From the NCBI GenBank assembly GCA_015179125.1, contig WHVA01000172.1, forward strand, positions 1 to 64,000: a stretch of DNA of 64,000 nucleotides, in the 5' to 3' direction. This DNA is from Gautieria morchelliformis (lineage: Eukaryota; Basidiomycota; Agaricomycetes; Gomphales; Gomphaceae). The notes beneath the pieces were generated by a model, which was given only the letters and a program-made list of their open reading frames with translations, did not search any database and was not told the DNA's origin. Positions 22,508 through 33,148 of this stretch are shown piece by piece. The position numbers and the translations under genes were made by a program. The number at the start of each line of letters is the position of its first letter. The stretch's first letter is position 1.

Positions 22508-23814
22508 CCCTAGCTCGCACCCACGATTGTACGTTATCATGCAGAGACCACAATATCAAATTTCGTTTGTCGACGCTGTATGTACATAGCACTTTGGGGG
22601 CCGCGTTCCCTGCTAGATGATGGCATTTGTTCTTGCTTTAAGTCTTTGTATTCATGTCGGGTATATGGTGTAAGCGCATTGATTACAATATATCAAATGG
22701 CTAGTTTTATTTCTCTGAGATGTGTAATTTCATATCGGGATCGACCACTGATGTATACAAGACCTGATACAAATATACATGATTCTGGATTTACTAGAGA
22801 TCTCTCGACGATCGTTCTGAGTAGCCCATTTCCAATTAAAAGAAAAAAAAAAAATCACTACAGAATTGAACATGCACCTCCTCCTCCTCCGCACATCCAT
22901 ATTCTGGAACATCCGGTATGAAACCCCGAATTTCGTATTGTATTTGGGGCATCGTCCCGACCTGTCCGTCCTAGTCTGGAAGCGAGGTGTTGTTGTTTCC
23001 GCGCGCCTAACACGGACTCGATCCAGGTCTAGTCTTTGTCGTCTGGTAGTGTTACGTCGCCGAAACTCATGTTGAACCTGTGGTTGGAACAAAGGAGCCA
23101 TCGCCTTCGACCTGGTCAGGAGCGTGCGTACAGATCTGGCTCCGCACTTTGTAGTACTGGAACTTCCTTTCTAGCTGTTATCTCTGCGCCTTGTATGCGG
23201 GACGTCGCAAGAGGAAGTGGTGTATAGTTGAGTTGCTGCTGAGGCAGGCTGTGCACACTGACGGGTTGACTTTGCCTATCCCTGAGATGTTTGTTGAGCG
23301 GTACGTGCCCTGCGCGCAGCTGGACCAGTAGGGACTATGTCTTCGTGCGAGCCTGTTGCTGAGTTTCGTGAATGCTGGTGAGGCATTGGTGGATCTATCT
23401 TGTGTGGATATCTGGCTCTCCGACGGTGACAGATAATAAGAGGAAATAAGCTTCATGGGGATCAGGTGTGGCGCTGTGAGGGTATATAGACACCTCGCGG
23501 TGCCCTATCATAGCGCTGCCTGTTGGCCTCGTTACCACGATGCTACCGCGACTGCCACCTTCAAGTTCTCAGAGAACAACCTCGTCACTGTTGGGTCGCG
23601 CACACCTGCTCTCGCCCCCTCATCCTCACCTCTTCCGCTTCCCTACCCCGCCGAGACTTAGTGGTTGGAATTTGATGCCACGTCGCGCACACTGACTACA
23701 CAAAGATAATAGTGATTTGTCAGCGCCTATGTAGTTATAATAAGTTTAAGAGCTTAACTCACTTGCATGGATATTTCTCATTCCCCTCAGTAACCTTTCC
23801 ATCTACATGCAATC
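22508..23814. other. Unit 1 spacer between dynamin and the proline-rich gene
   Basis: 3' flank of dynamin on the plus strand and 3' side of the proline-rich gene on the minus strand. A minus-strand stretch at about 22900-23250 (in unit 3 a 147-codon frame, 36172-36615, with QICTHAPDQVEGDGS) is conserved as protein-like sequence in units 1-3 and might be downstream exons of the proline-rich gene. An A-rich run lies at 22840-22856. No independent gene is claimed. Confidence 0.4.
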
Positions 23815-25488
23815 TTACGTTTGCGGCGGAAAATCCATGCCACACGAGGACGCCGCGTCGGGAGGAGGGGAGGAGGAGGCGGGGGAGGCAGGGGAGGAGG
23901 GGAACGCTTGAATGGGGATGTCGAGAATGTTGACCGAAGTCGAACATTCAGGCGCACAAGTCGGGCTTGGGGGAAGCTCACCCGTCGGAGCATGTAAGGC
24001 GAACGCCCCGGGCCGCGTTTCGGGTATCCCGATTCCTCCGCCCCACAGGGTGGACAGCTGGTCGCGGTTGGTACGGTCTGTTCTGTCGCTGGAAATGGCA
24101 AAGTGCGACTGGGAGGCGGTAGGCATCTGCGGGACCTGCTCATCCACCTGCATGCTACCGGGATGGGGGGAAGGCGAAATTCTGCCGTTGCTCAGCGTCG
24201 GGGGTAAGTACGATGGAGGGGTGCTAGGTCCATCCCCCGAGTCAAACGCAGCAGGCGTTGGAAAGCTGTGGGGTGGATGTGATGGCCACAGAATCGGATC
24301 CGGCTGTGAGATCTGAGGACGCCATGTTGCTGCCCCCGCCGTTTCCCCAGCAGGAGTTTGTACGTCATACAGGAGTTCCCACACGGGAGACTGTCTCCAT
24401 GAATGGAATGACGACTCCGCATGCGCAGGCTGCGGGCCCGCCGGGTGGAATTGTGGGGGAGGATGAAGCCCCAATACGGAGTACGGGGACACACGCTGTT
24501 CGTGATGATCATCATCATTGGGCGAGGAAGCCACCCAAGATGGTCCCGCCTCAGAATACATGGCCGAAGGTGGAGGATGCTCCTGGAGTAACCCTTCCAA
24601 TAGCATATTGTGCAAGGCCTGCTCCGTGTCTAGGCCCGGAAGAGAAGAACGGGACAGATGGTAATCAGGATCCTCTTCAATAGAATCCGGAAGAGAGTCA
24701 ATATGTTCACTGAGGGGTGGTAAGGGATTAAAATCACTGCCGTTCCTTATATCCGGATTCTCCACTGCACCCATTTGCAGTTGAGAAGTGTTCTCCAACG
24801 ATCCCAAGCCGTGATAGAGGCTCATGGGGTCTTGGTACAGCATGTCTAGCGGGAACACGCCCTGGTGTTGGCCATGAGGGTAGATGCTGGAGGCATGGGG
24901 ATGTGGCATCTCTTGCCGATACCTATCGGAAACAGCGACCTGCTCACCGTCAGTTTGTGACTGAAAGTGATCTTGATAAGAAGGGGCAGGTGGAGTACAA
25001 GGCGGTGGATGGCGAAACTCATTGTAAGCCGGAGACCAACGGAGGCTGCGGGAGACACGTGTGGACAGTAAGTGTGACAGGTGCGGGTGGCAGAGGAGGA
25101 ACAATCGGACTTGCCTGGCATCTACTGGGTGTGAATAAGAACATGTATCACACCATACCGCGTTGTCGGCAGCGGGTGCAGGGTCCCATATGGACCTTGC
25201 TGGCACGTCGGGGTGAAAGGGCCAGTAGGGCGTGCTATGAACAAGGTCTATTGTGTGGGGTCCGGGTGAGGGCGACGGCGGTGGTGGCGGTGGGCATGGC
25301 GGCGGTGGGCATGATGTCGACCTCGAGTCAGACGTGGACTCGTAGGCGTAACGGGGGTCATGGTATTGAGACTGGCCAATGTCAATCTGGTTGTACAGTT
25401 GAGCTGGATATTGCGAATCAGGGTTGTCGACGGTATCTCCGTCGCCGTTTGGAGGCGACATAGCGCGGTGGTCTTGTTGGGGGTACAT
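23815..25488 (-). CDS. Proline-rich disordered protein, array copy 1
   Basis: A 557-codon open frame from MYPQQDHRAMSPPNGDG at 25488 to a stop at 23815-23817. It is rich in Pro, Ser and His, with a polyproline run near residue 65 and many SPP motifs, and is probably disordered. A Cys-rich patch near residues 115-135 (WCDTCSYSHPVDARQ, then LCHPHLSHLL) might bind metal, but indels change its frame among copies. No domain is recognised. It faces the dynamin gene tail to tail and repeats with it four times. This is the longest undamaged copy and the best candidate for a working gene. Introns and downstream exons are possible. Confidence 0.55.
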   Translation of the reverse strand: MYPQQDHRAMSPPNGDGDTVDNPDSQYPAQLYNQIDIGQSQYHDPRYAYESTSDSRSTSCPPPPCPPPPPPSPSPGPHTIDLVHSTPYWPFHPDVPARSIWDPAPAADNAVWCDTCSYSHPVDARQVRLFLLCHPHLSHLLSTRVSRSLRWSPAYNEFRHPPPCTPPAPSYQDHFQSQTDGEQVAVSDRYRQEMPHPHASSIYPHGQHQGVFPLDMLYQDPMSLYHGLGSLENTSQLQMGAVENPDIRNGSDFNPLPPLSEHIDSLPDSIEEDPDYHLSRSSLPGLDTEQALHNMLLEGLLQEHPPPSAMYSEAGPSWVASSPNDDDHHEQRVSPYSVLGLHPPPQFHPAGPQPAHAESSFHSWRQSPVWELLYDVQTPAGETAGAATWRPQISQPDPILWPSHPPHSFPTPAAFDSGDGPSTPPSYLPPTLSNGRISPSPHPGSMQVDEQVPQMPTASQSHFAISSDRTDRTNRDQLSTLWGGGIGIPETRPGAFALHAPTGELPPSPTCAPECSTSVNILDIPIQAFPSSPASPASSSPPPDAASSCGMDFPPQT

Positions 25489-27153
25489 GAAGGTAGGAGG
25501 GGAAAGGTTACCGAGGGCGTTTGGAGCCTCGGCGAGTACGGGTCTCCTTTTAAATATATGAGATAAGTATTTGTATTGGAGGGCAGTCGCTTAGAGTGGC
25601 TTTTTCAGACCATTGATCTAAAGGCGGCAATTGAGTACCGGACCAAATCGGGCTTAGAACAGTGGCACGAGGCCGGAACGTGCCTTGCGCATCCTGTGTC
25701 AACGACCACGACGAGCAAGAGAGAAAGAGACCATTTACACGTTGCGTTACTACATATGAAAGGATTTAACATCGAGAAACGACCGCGGCTCGGTGGGGAA
25801 TGCTCGATTGACCCTGGACGATTTGGTTGGTGAGGAGATAATCCGGCTTCCTTTGATACAGTATTTGACTCACACGCAAATATGCGACTTATAATCAAAA
25901 ACATAAGATCATTCTCCACGCGTTCTACTGTATGACTAAGCACCAATGAGTGCAAGAATATTATTACGTAATGCGCTGTCCAGCTGATCAGTCGTTCTGT
26001 TCGGTGTCTTTATTACAAGGGCTTCCACTTATGTCTGTCCTCACATCGGAGTGGTGCTGCGTAGCATAAAATGGGGGATTCGAATCTGGTAGCCATCTGG
26101 GAGCCCCTTCCCACGACCCAAACAAAACTTAACTCAAGTGGCTAGTCCTTTCTCATTCCTGCTTGGTGCCATCTTCCAGTTCTGGAGATTAGGCCGGGCC
26201 TACTCCCTACAAGCGGCTAGCATATCCTCTTTCTACTGGGCGCAGAAAGGGAAGGGAAGGAGAGAACAGCCAACACCAGACGCTCTGCCCGGAGTCTTCA
26301 GCCACCTTCCGATCTGATCCTGATGTCATTGTGGCTGGACCGAACACCCATCAGGTATGTGCGTTTCTGTCAGTTCCGCGTACTTATAAGGGTCTGAATA
26401 TTTATAATCACATTCGTCTGTCGCAACTCGGTAGTTCTATCGTAGCTATATCATCTGGCGGTCTATCAACGGTATGGAAAGCACCTAGGAATATGAGCCT
26501 CTGGCCCAGATTGAGCGCGTCTGTATGTGCTCCTTGGGAGTTTTGATTCAATATTCGTCCCAGAAGCAGAATACGCGTCTCCCCCATCATTTTATCGGTC
26601 TGCGCTGTGGTCGATATGTGCCTGGTTTTATACCTCTTCTTATATTCACCCATGAGTCAACGTATGCGTTCACCGGCGCCGAGTTCTTGACTATGGCATG
26701 GAGAACTGCAGTCTCATGTTAGATATCCCAAAACACAATAGTGACGTCACGAGTATGGGTCTCTTCAGCGCTGACGGGTCCATAGTCATGCTTGAGGTTT
26801 GGATTCTATCAGGCATCTGGAAGTTAGATCCGAAGACGGTGTTCTGGACCACAAAACCCAAGTCTCTTGTGGCAGGAATATTATGGAACGAGGTCTCACT
26901 CACAGTTCCCTTGCTCTTCCGGCTTCTGTCACCCCTGCGGTCTGCTAAGGCAGTCGTGCAATGTACATGGATGGGATACGTGGCGGAATAATGACATGGT
27001 CTACAGCCCTATTATGACAATGCCGAAACCAATGAATTTCAATCAGCGCCCGACACTTTGCAATCCCAGAGATTTAAGAGAGCTCGGAAATCGACTGAAG
27101 CAAACGATGACATGCCCCATCTTGTTTGTGCCGTGCTCGTCGTAAATCCTATG
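25489..27153. other. Unit 1 spacer upstream of the proline-rich gene
   Basis: 1.7 kb that recurs at about 31754-33146, 38838-40512 and 44260-45370. Short frames on both strands change length and frame between copies, so none looks selected. It probably contains the promoter of the proline-rich gene. The junction to the next unit's truncated dynamin is near 27154. Confidence 0.5.
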
Positions 27154-29269
27154 TCATGCGCATCACGGGACCCGACGTGCCAGACCTATCTATGACTTAC
27201 CTGGTCTGTCTGCTGTTCGGCAGTCATTGGTCGGCTTTTTTACTTATGCCTCATGAGGTGTCATCGCGAATGCCCAAGATGGAGGCGACATAAACGACAT
27301 TGAACTTGTCCGCAATCTCGTGAAGACCTGTATCTCCAGACCAAGCTGTCTCATACTTCTCGTGATATCTTGCGAAAGCGAGTCCGCACCTGCCCCTGCT
27401 TGGCCTGGAATGACTTAAACTAACACAAGATTTCGAAAATTAATGTGCTGGTCGTCTAGCCCTTGAGATAGATGCCGACGGGCAACGAATCGTTGGTGCG
27501 CTCGACGTCTGACTTCATTGGATAGGCACTTACTGTGCACCACTCCGACAGGTATTCTGACGAAGCCAGATCGGATTGAGTCCGCCACAGGAGACAAATG
27601 AGCCATTCCCCTTTGAAATAAGTGGAACCGCCTGTTGAATGGTTGGTTCTGTGTCAAGCACCCTGAGTAAAAACTATCATGGGCGGGTGCCCGCACGCGG
27701 GAAGACACGTTTTTCACTCACCAAGAGCCATGGAAATCAATGTCGGATGAACATAAGCGCCGACTGGGTTCTATGAATCTCATCCGATATCTCAGCCGCT
27801 TGTTGGCCAGGCTGGTTGCATTCAGGTGAGATTAATTTGCTAAGATGTATGTAACTTGCTAACGTATAGAATAAGCTTCCAGCCGTAGAGATGGAGCTCT
27901 CATTGAGTCTTGACGATGTCACTCGACGCCTCAAGCAGCCGCCGTCTCCCAAATTCGATGATCCATCTAGCGAGCTTGTAGACATCGTCTTCGAGTTCAC
28001 TGGCGAATTTTCTCGGGATGTACGGGGTGTTTCACTGTCCGACTGAGATGCCACGCCCAGCCTTATGCAAGGCATTCGCATGGCTCAAATTTAGGTCTTC
28101 CGTTATGCGTACTGCGCCAAGATTTTGCCCGTGGGCTCGTCAGGACACACCTCCAGGCTCACCGAATTCAATGGTCAGCGGTACGACTGTGTCTGCTGCG
28201 ACACCGCCAGCATGGATTGCGGAACCGATGTCTCTATCTAGTGAGGAGCGGGTTCCCTTTGACGATCGGACTGGGAAAGTAATGTATCTCGACGAAGTTA
28301 TGGAACGTATAGAGCAGTACGTGATTGTCACTGCTGAGCTTTCGGGATCAACTCATACCCTTCAGATCGATTACCCGCGAACTGCCGGGCGACTACCCAA
28401 CATTTACCTTAAAAGCAGACCTCATTAGGATGTGTTTGAGGGGCTGGGGAAAACCGATGCTCGACTACTTCGAATCAGTTCACGATCTGATGAATCCACG
28501 CGTGAAGATCCTTGTAGACATTCATTTCGGAAAGCACACGCACAGCGGTCTACACGCAAGAGTTCTGTGAGTTTAAGATGGAGATTAAGGGCACTAGAAT
28601 CTTACATCCAACATTTTCAGAGCTATTATCCGAGAACAGCTGCGTTTGCTGCATGAGACGACCCTCCAGCGTTTAAACAGACTACTCTCCGTCGAAGGAC
28701 TCCCCTTCACTCTCAATCATATGTATTTGAAGGCCTACAAGGACAAATTCCTTGCGCACTATCGCGACATCCGGCGGCAAAAGGCCAAGATACGATTGTT
28801 CGCCGCTTTCAAGACGCACAGGGGATTGTCAGCACACAACTCGGCACGCATTCATTGGACCTCACACTTTTTTTGCAACGATTTGGACTCTCTTGCACGC
28901 CGAACGACCTTCATCGATTACTTCCAGATGACGACTTGGAACCAGCACTAGATGTCGTAGCCTCTGTGCGGGCCTACTTCCAAGGTTAGTTAGCTTACCT
29001 CTAAGAACGTGATGACATCTCCTTTCTGACAATTATGTTAAAAAGTCGCCTTCAAACGTTTCATTGACCTAGTGACATTGGAAGTCGATTCGGAGTTTGT
29101 AAGAGGCTTTGACAGGACCATACGCAATGCGCTCTTTGTGGGTCTCGATATCAAATCCTCCGAAAGATGTGCCTCGTGGTTGCAGGACTCTCCCGAAGGC
29201 GTCGGAAGACGCAAGGAGTTGCTGGCCACGAAGCAGCGGGTAGAGCTTTCTTCGTTCGCTCTGACATGA
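27154..29269 (+). pseudogene. 5'-truncated dynamin-like copy 2
   Basis: Begins inside the G domain just before DLPG, so the P-loop, switch I and the whole N-terminus are missing. The stalk and effector domain are recognisable, ending ELSSFALT at 29267-29269. Damage includes lost codons in the TKPD-downstream exon (PTEL block deleted near 27660), an indel near 28044 (GACTGAGATG) and CAAATTTAGG at 28090, where a short deletion makes a stop. No GTP-binding protein can be made from it. Confidence 0.88.
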
Positions 29270-30332
29270 CCGTAGCTCGCACCCACGATTGTACGTTATC
29301 ATGCAGAGACCACAATATCAAATTTCAATCCTATATCTGCACGCCCAGCTTTGATTGTTGACGCTGTATACATAGCACTTTCAAAGTATACATGATTCTG
29401 GCTTTACTGGAGATCTCTCGCGGATCGTTTTGAGTAGGCCATTTCCAATTGAAGTACTATACAATCGAATCCATGCGCCTCCCCCTCCTCCGCACATCCA
29501 TATTCTGGAACATCCGGTATGAAACCCTGAAGACGTCGTATCGTATTTGGGCATCGTCCCGACCTGTCCGTACTTATCTGGAAGCGAGGTGTTGTTGTTT
29601 CCGCGCGCCTAACACGTCTAGTCTCGTCGTCTGGTAGTGCTACGTCGCCGAAAGTCTTGCCGACCCTTCCTGTGGTTGGAACAAAGGAGCCATCGCCTTC
29701 GACCTGGTCAGGCGCGTGCGTACGGATCTGGCTCTGAACTTGCATTCCAGCTGTTATCTCTGCGCGTTCTATGCGGGGCGTTGTAACAGGAAGTGGTGTA
29801 TCGTTGGGTTGCTGCTGAGGCAGGCTGTGCACGCTGGCGAGTCGACTTTGCCTATCTTTGATATATGTTTGTTGAGCGGTACGTGTCCTGCATATGCGCA
29901 GCTGAACCAGTAGGGACTATGTCTTCGTGCGAGCCTGGTGCTGAGTTTTGTGAATGCTGGTGATGGCACTGGTGGATCTTGGATAAGAGTATATAAGCGT
30001 CATGTGGATCAGATGTGGCGCTGTGAGGGTATATAGACACCTTGCGGTAGCCTATCATAGCGCTGCCTGTTAGCCCCGTTACCACGATGCTACCGCGACT
30101 GCCACATTCTCAGCGAACAGTCTCGTCACTGTTGGATCGTGCACACCTGGTCCACCCCTTCATCCTCACCTCGTCCACCTCTCTGCCGCGCCGAGACTTA
30201 GTGAGGTTGGCATTTGATGCCACGTCACGCACACTGACTACACAAAGATAATAGTGATTTATCAGCGCCTATGTAGTTATAATAACATTAAGAATGTTCG
30301 AGCTTAACTCACTTGCGTGGATATTTCTCCCC

Positions 30333-31678
30333 TCAGTATGCTTTCCATTTATGTTCAATCTGCCACGGAGGCGCCGGGTCGGCGGGCGAGGAGGGGAATG
30401 CTTCAATGGGAATGCGCTTCATGACACAAATCGAGTATTCAGGCGCACAAGTCGGGGTTGGGGGACGCTCAGCCGTCAGAGCATATGAACTGAACACCCC
30501 GGACCCCGGCGCGGGTATCCAGATTTCTCCGACCGCCAGGACGGACAGCTTCTTGTTGATACGGTTTGTTCTGCGCCTGCGCGTGGCGCGGCGCGATCGG
30601 GAGGCGATAGGCGTCTGGGGGACCTGCTCCTCTACCTTCACGCTACGGGGATGGGGAGGAGGCGAACTTCTGCCGTTGCTCCGCGTCGGGGGTAAGTGCG
30701 ATGGAGGGGTGCTAGGTCCATCCCCCGAGATACACGCAGCAGACCCTGGAAAGCTGCGCAACAGAATCGGATCCAGCTCTGTGATTTGAGGACGCCGTAT
30801 TGGGGCCCTCGCGTTCTCCCCAGCAGGAGTGTCTACGCCAGACGGGCGTTCCCGCTCGGGCGATTGCCTCCATGAACCCTGGAACGACGGCTTCGCATAC
30901 GGAGACTGTGTGCCCGCAGGGTGGAGGTGTGGGGGAGGATAAACACCCAATACGGAGTATGGGGACACACGCTGCTCGTGATGATCAGTGTATAGTGGTT
31001 GATCATCATCGGGGGAGGAAGACGCCCAAGTTGCTCCCGCCTCCGAATACACCGGGGAAGGCGGAGGATGCTCCTGGAGTGCCCCTTCCACTTGCATACG
31101 CATGAATGCCTGCTCCATGTCTGGGACCGGAAGAGAAGAACCGGACCAATTGTAATAAGGATCCTCTTCGATAGAATCCGGAAGAGGTTCACAGAACGGT
31201 GAAGCAAATGTAGGGCTAGAATTATCGTGAGCCGGAGACCAACGGTGACTGCGGGCGACACGTGTGGACAGTAAGTGTGACAGGTGCGGGTGGCAGAGAG
31301 GAATAATCGGACATGCCTGGCATCTACTGGCTCTGAATAGTAGCATGGATCACACCATGCCGGGTTGTCAGCAGCGGGGACAAGGTCCCATATGGACATT
31401 GCTGGCGCGTCGGGGTGATAGGCGTAGTGGGGCGTCCCATGGACGTATATTGTGTGGGGTCCGGGTGAGGGCGACGTAGGCGGTGGTGGTGGGTATGATG
31501 ACGAACTCGATGCAGACGTGAACGCGTACGCGTAATTCGACCGGGGGTCATGGTGTCGAGACTGGGCAATGTCAATCTGGTTGTAGAGTTGAGCTGGATA
31601 TTGCGAACAAGGGTTGTCGACGATATCGTCGTCGCCGTTTAGAGGCGATATGGCGCGGTCGTCTTGGTGGGGATACAT
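30333..31678 (-). pseudogene. Proline-rich protein, array copy 2 (frameshifted, shortened)
   Basis: Starts at about 31678 (MYPHQDDRAISPLNGDDD) and is similar to copy 1 through SIWD and the WCDPCYYSEPVDARHV patch. It then shifts frame and continues in another frame to 30333. About 300 bp of the middle present in copies 1 and 3 is absent; the frame runs from NSSPTFASPFCEPL into PDSIEEDP. The C-terminus differs (ICVMKRIPIEAF). The same internal loss occurs in copy 4. Confidence 0.75.
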
Positions 31679-33148
31679 GAAGGCAGGAGAGGAAAGGTTA
31701 CCGAGAACGTTTTGAGTGAGTACGGACCTTCGAAATAGAATAAAATAAGGCATTTGTATGAGAGAAGTCGCTTAGACTGGCTTACTCGGATCATTGATCT
31801 AAAGGCTACAATTGAGTTTCGGCCCAACTTAATCGGACTTAGAACCGTGGCACGAGGCCGGAACGTGCCTTACACGTCCTGTGTCAACGAACACGACGAG
31901 CAAGAGAGAAAGAGACGACTTACACGTTGCCTTGCTACATATAAAGGATTTAACATCGAGAAACACCCGCGGCTCGATTGAGCCTGGACGAGGAGAGAAT
32001 CTGGGATCTTCTTACGTAATGCGCTGCCCAGCTGATCAGCTTCGTTCTTTTCGGTGTCTTTACGTTATGGGCTTCCACTTCTGTGATGCTGTCACGTAGC
32101 ACCAAATCGGGGATTGGAATCTGGTAGCCCCTTCCCACGGTGGCTAGTCCTCTCTCATTCCTGCTTGCTGCCATCTTCCAGTTCTGGCGATTAGGCCGGG
32201 CGAAGGCCAAGGTGGCTAGTGTATCCTCTTTCTACTTGGCGCAGCAAGCAGAGAACAGCCAACACCAGACGCTCTGCCCCGACTCGTCTTCACTGCCACC
32301 TTCCGATCTGATCCTGATGTCGTTGTGGCTGGACCGAACACTCATCAGGTATGTCCGTTTTTGTCAGTTCCGCGTACTTATACGGATCTGAATATTTATA
32401 AGCACATTCGTCTGTCGCGACTCGGTAGTTCTATCGTCGCTATGTCATCTGGCGGCCTATCAACGGTATGGAAAGCACTTAGGAATATGAGCCCCTCGCC
32501 CAGGATGAGGCAGGACGCGCCGGTATGTGTCCCATGGGAGTTTTGATTCAATATTCATCCCAGAAGCAGAATACGCGTCTCCCTGTTCATTCTATCGGTC
32601 TGCGCTGTGGTCGATATGTGCCTGATTTTATACCTCGTCTTATATTCACCATGAGTCAACGTATGTGTTCACCGGCGCCGAGTTCTTGACTATGGCATGG
32701 AGAACTGCAGCCCCATGTTAGATATTCCAAAACACAACAGTGGCGTCACGAGTATTGGTCTCTCCAGCGCGGACGGGTCCATAGTCATGCTTGACGTTTG
32801 GATTCTATCGGGCCCGAAGACAGTGTTCAGGACCACAAAACCCAAGTGTGTGCCTCTTGTGGCAGGAATATTATGGAACGAAGTCTATTCTTTCACAGTT
32901 CCCTTACTCTTCCGGCTTCTGTCACACCTGCGGTCCGCTAAGGCAGTTGTGCAATGTACATGGATACCATTCGGAGTGGAATAATGATGGTAATGACATG
33001 GTCTACAGCCCTGTTATGACAATGCTGAAACCAGGAATTTCAATCAGCGCCCTACACATTGCAATCCCAGAGATTTAAGAGACCTCGGACATCGACTAAA
33101 GCAAACGATCACCTTCGGCATCTTGTTTGCTCGTCGTTAACCCTATGT

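Larger units (their letters stand above)
20345..27153 (+). repeat. Tandem array unit 1 (A type)
   Basis: About 6.8 kb: the dynamin 3' part (from CATGCGCATCACGGG), the proline-rich gene on the minus strand (23815-25488) and a spacer to 27153. The next unit begins with the same dynamin sequence at about 27154. Dynamin stop codons recur at 22507, 29269, 35795 and 42584 (spacings 6762, 6526 and 6789 bp). Unit 1 shares with unit 3 the longer proline-rich gene, and lacks the CAATCCTATATCTGC insert found after dynamin in units 2 and 4. Confidence 0.9.
27154..33146 (+). repeat. Tandem array unit 2 (B type)
   Basis: About 6.0 kb, same order as unit 1. It has B-type marks: a shorter spacer in the G-domain intron (AACTAACACAAGATTTCG), the CAATCCTATATCTGC insert after the dynamin stop, and loss of about 300 bp inside the proline-rich gene. 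Confidence 0.9.
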
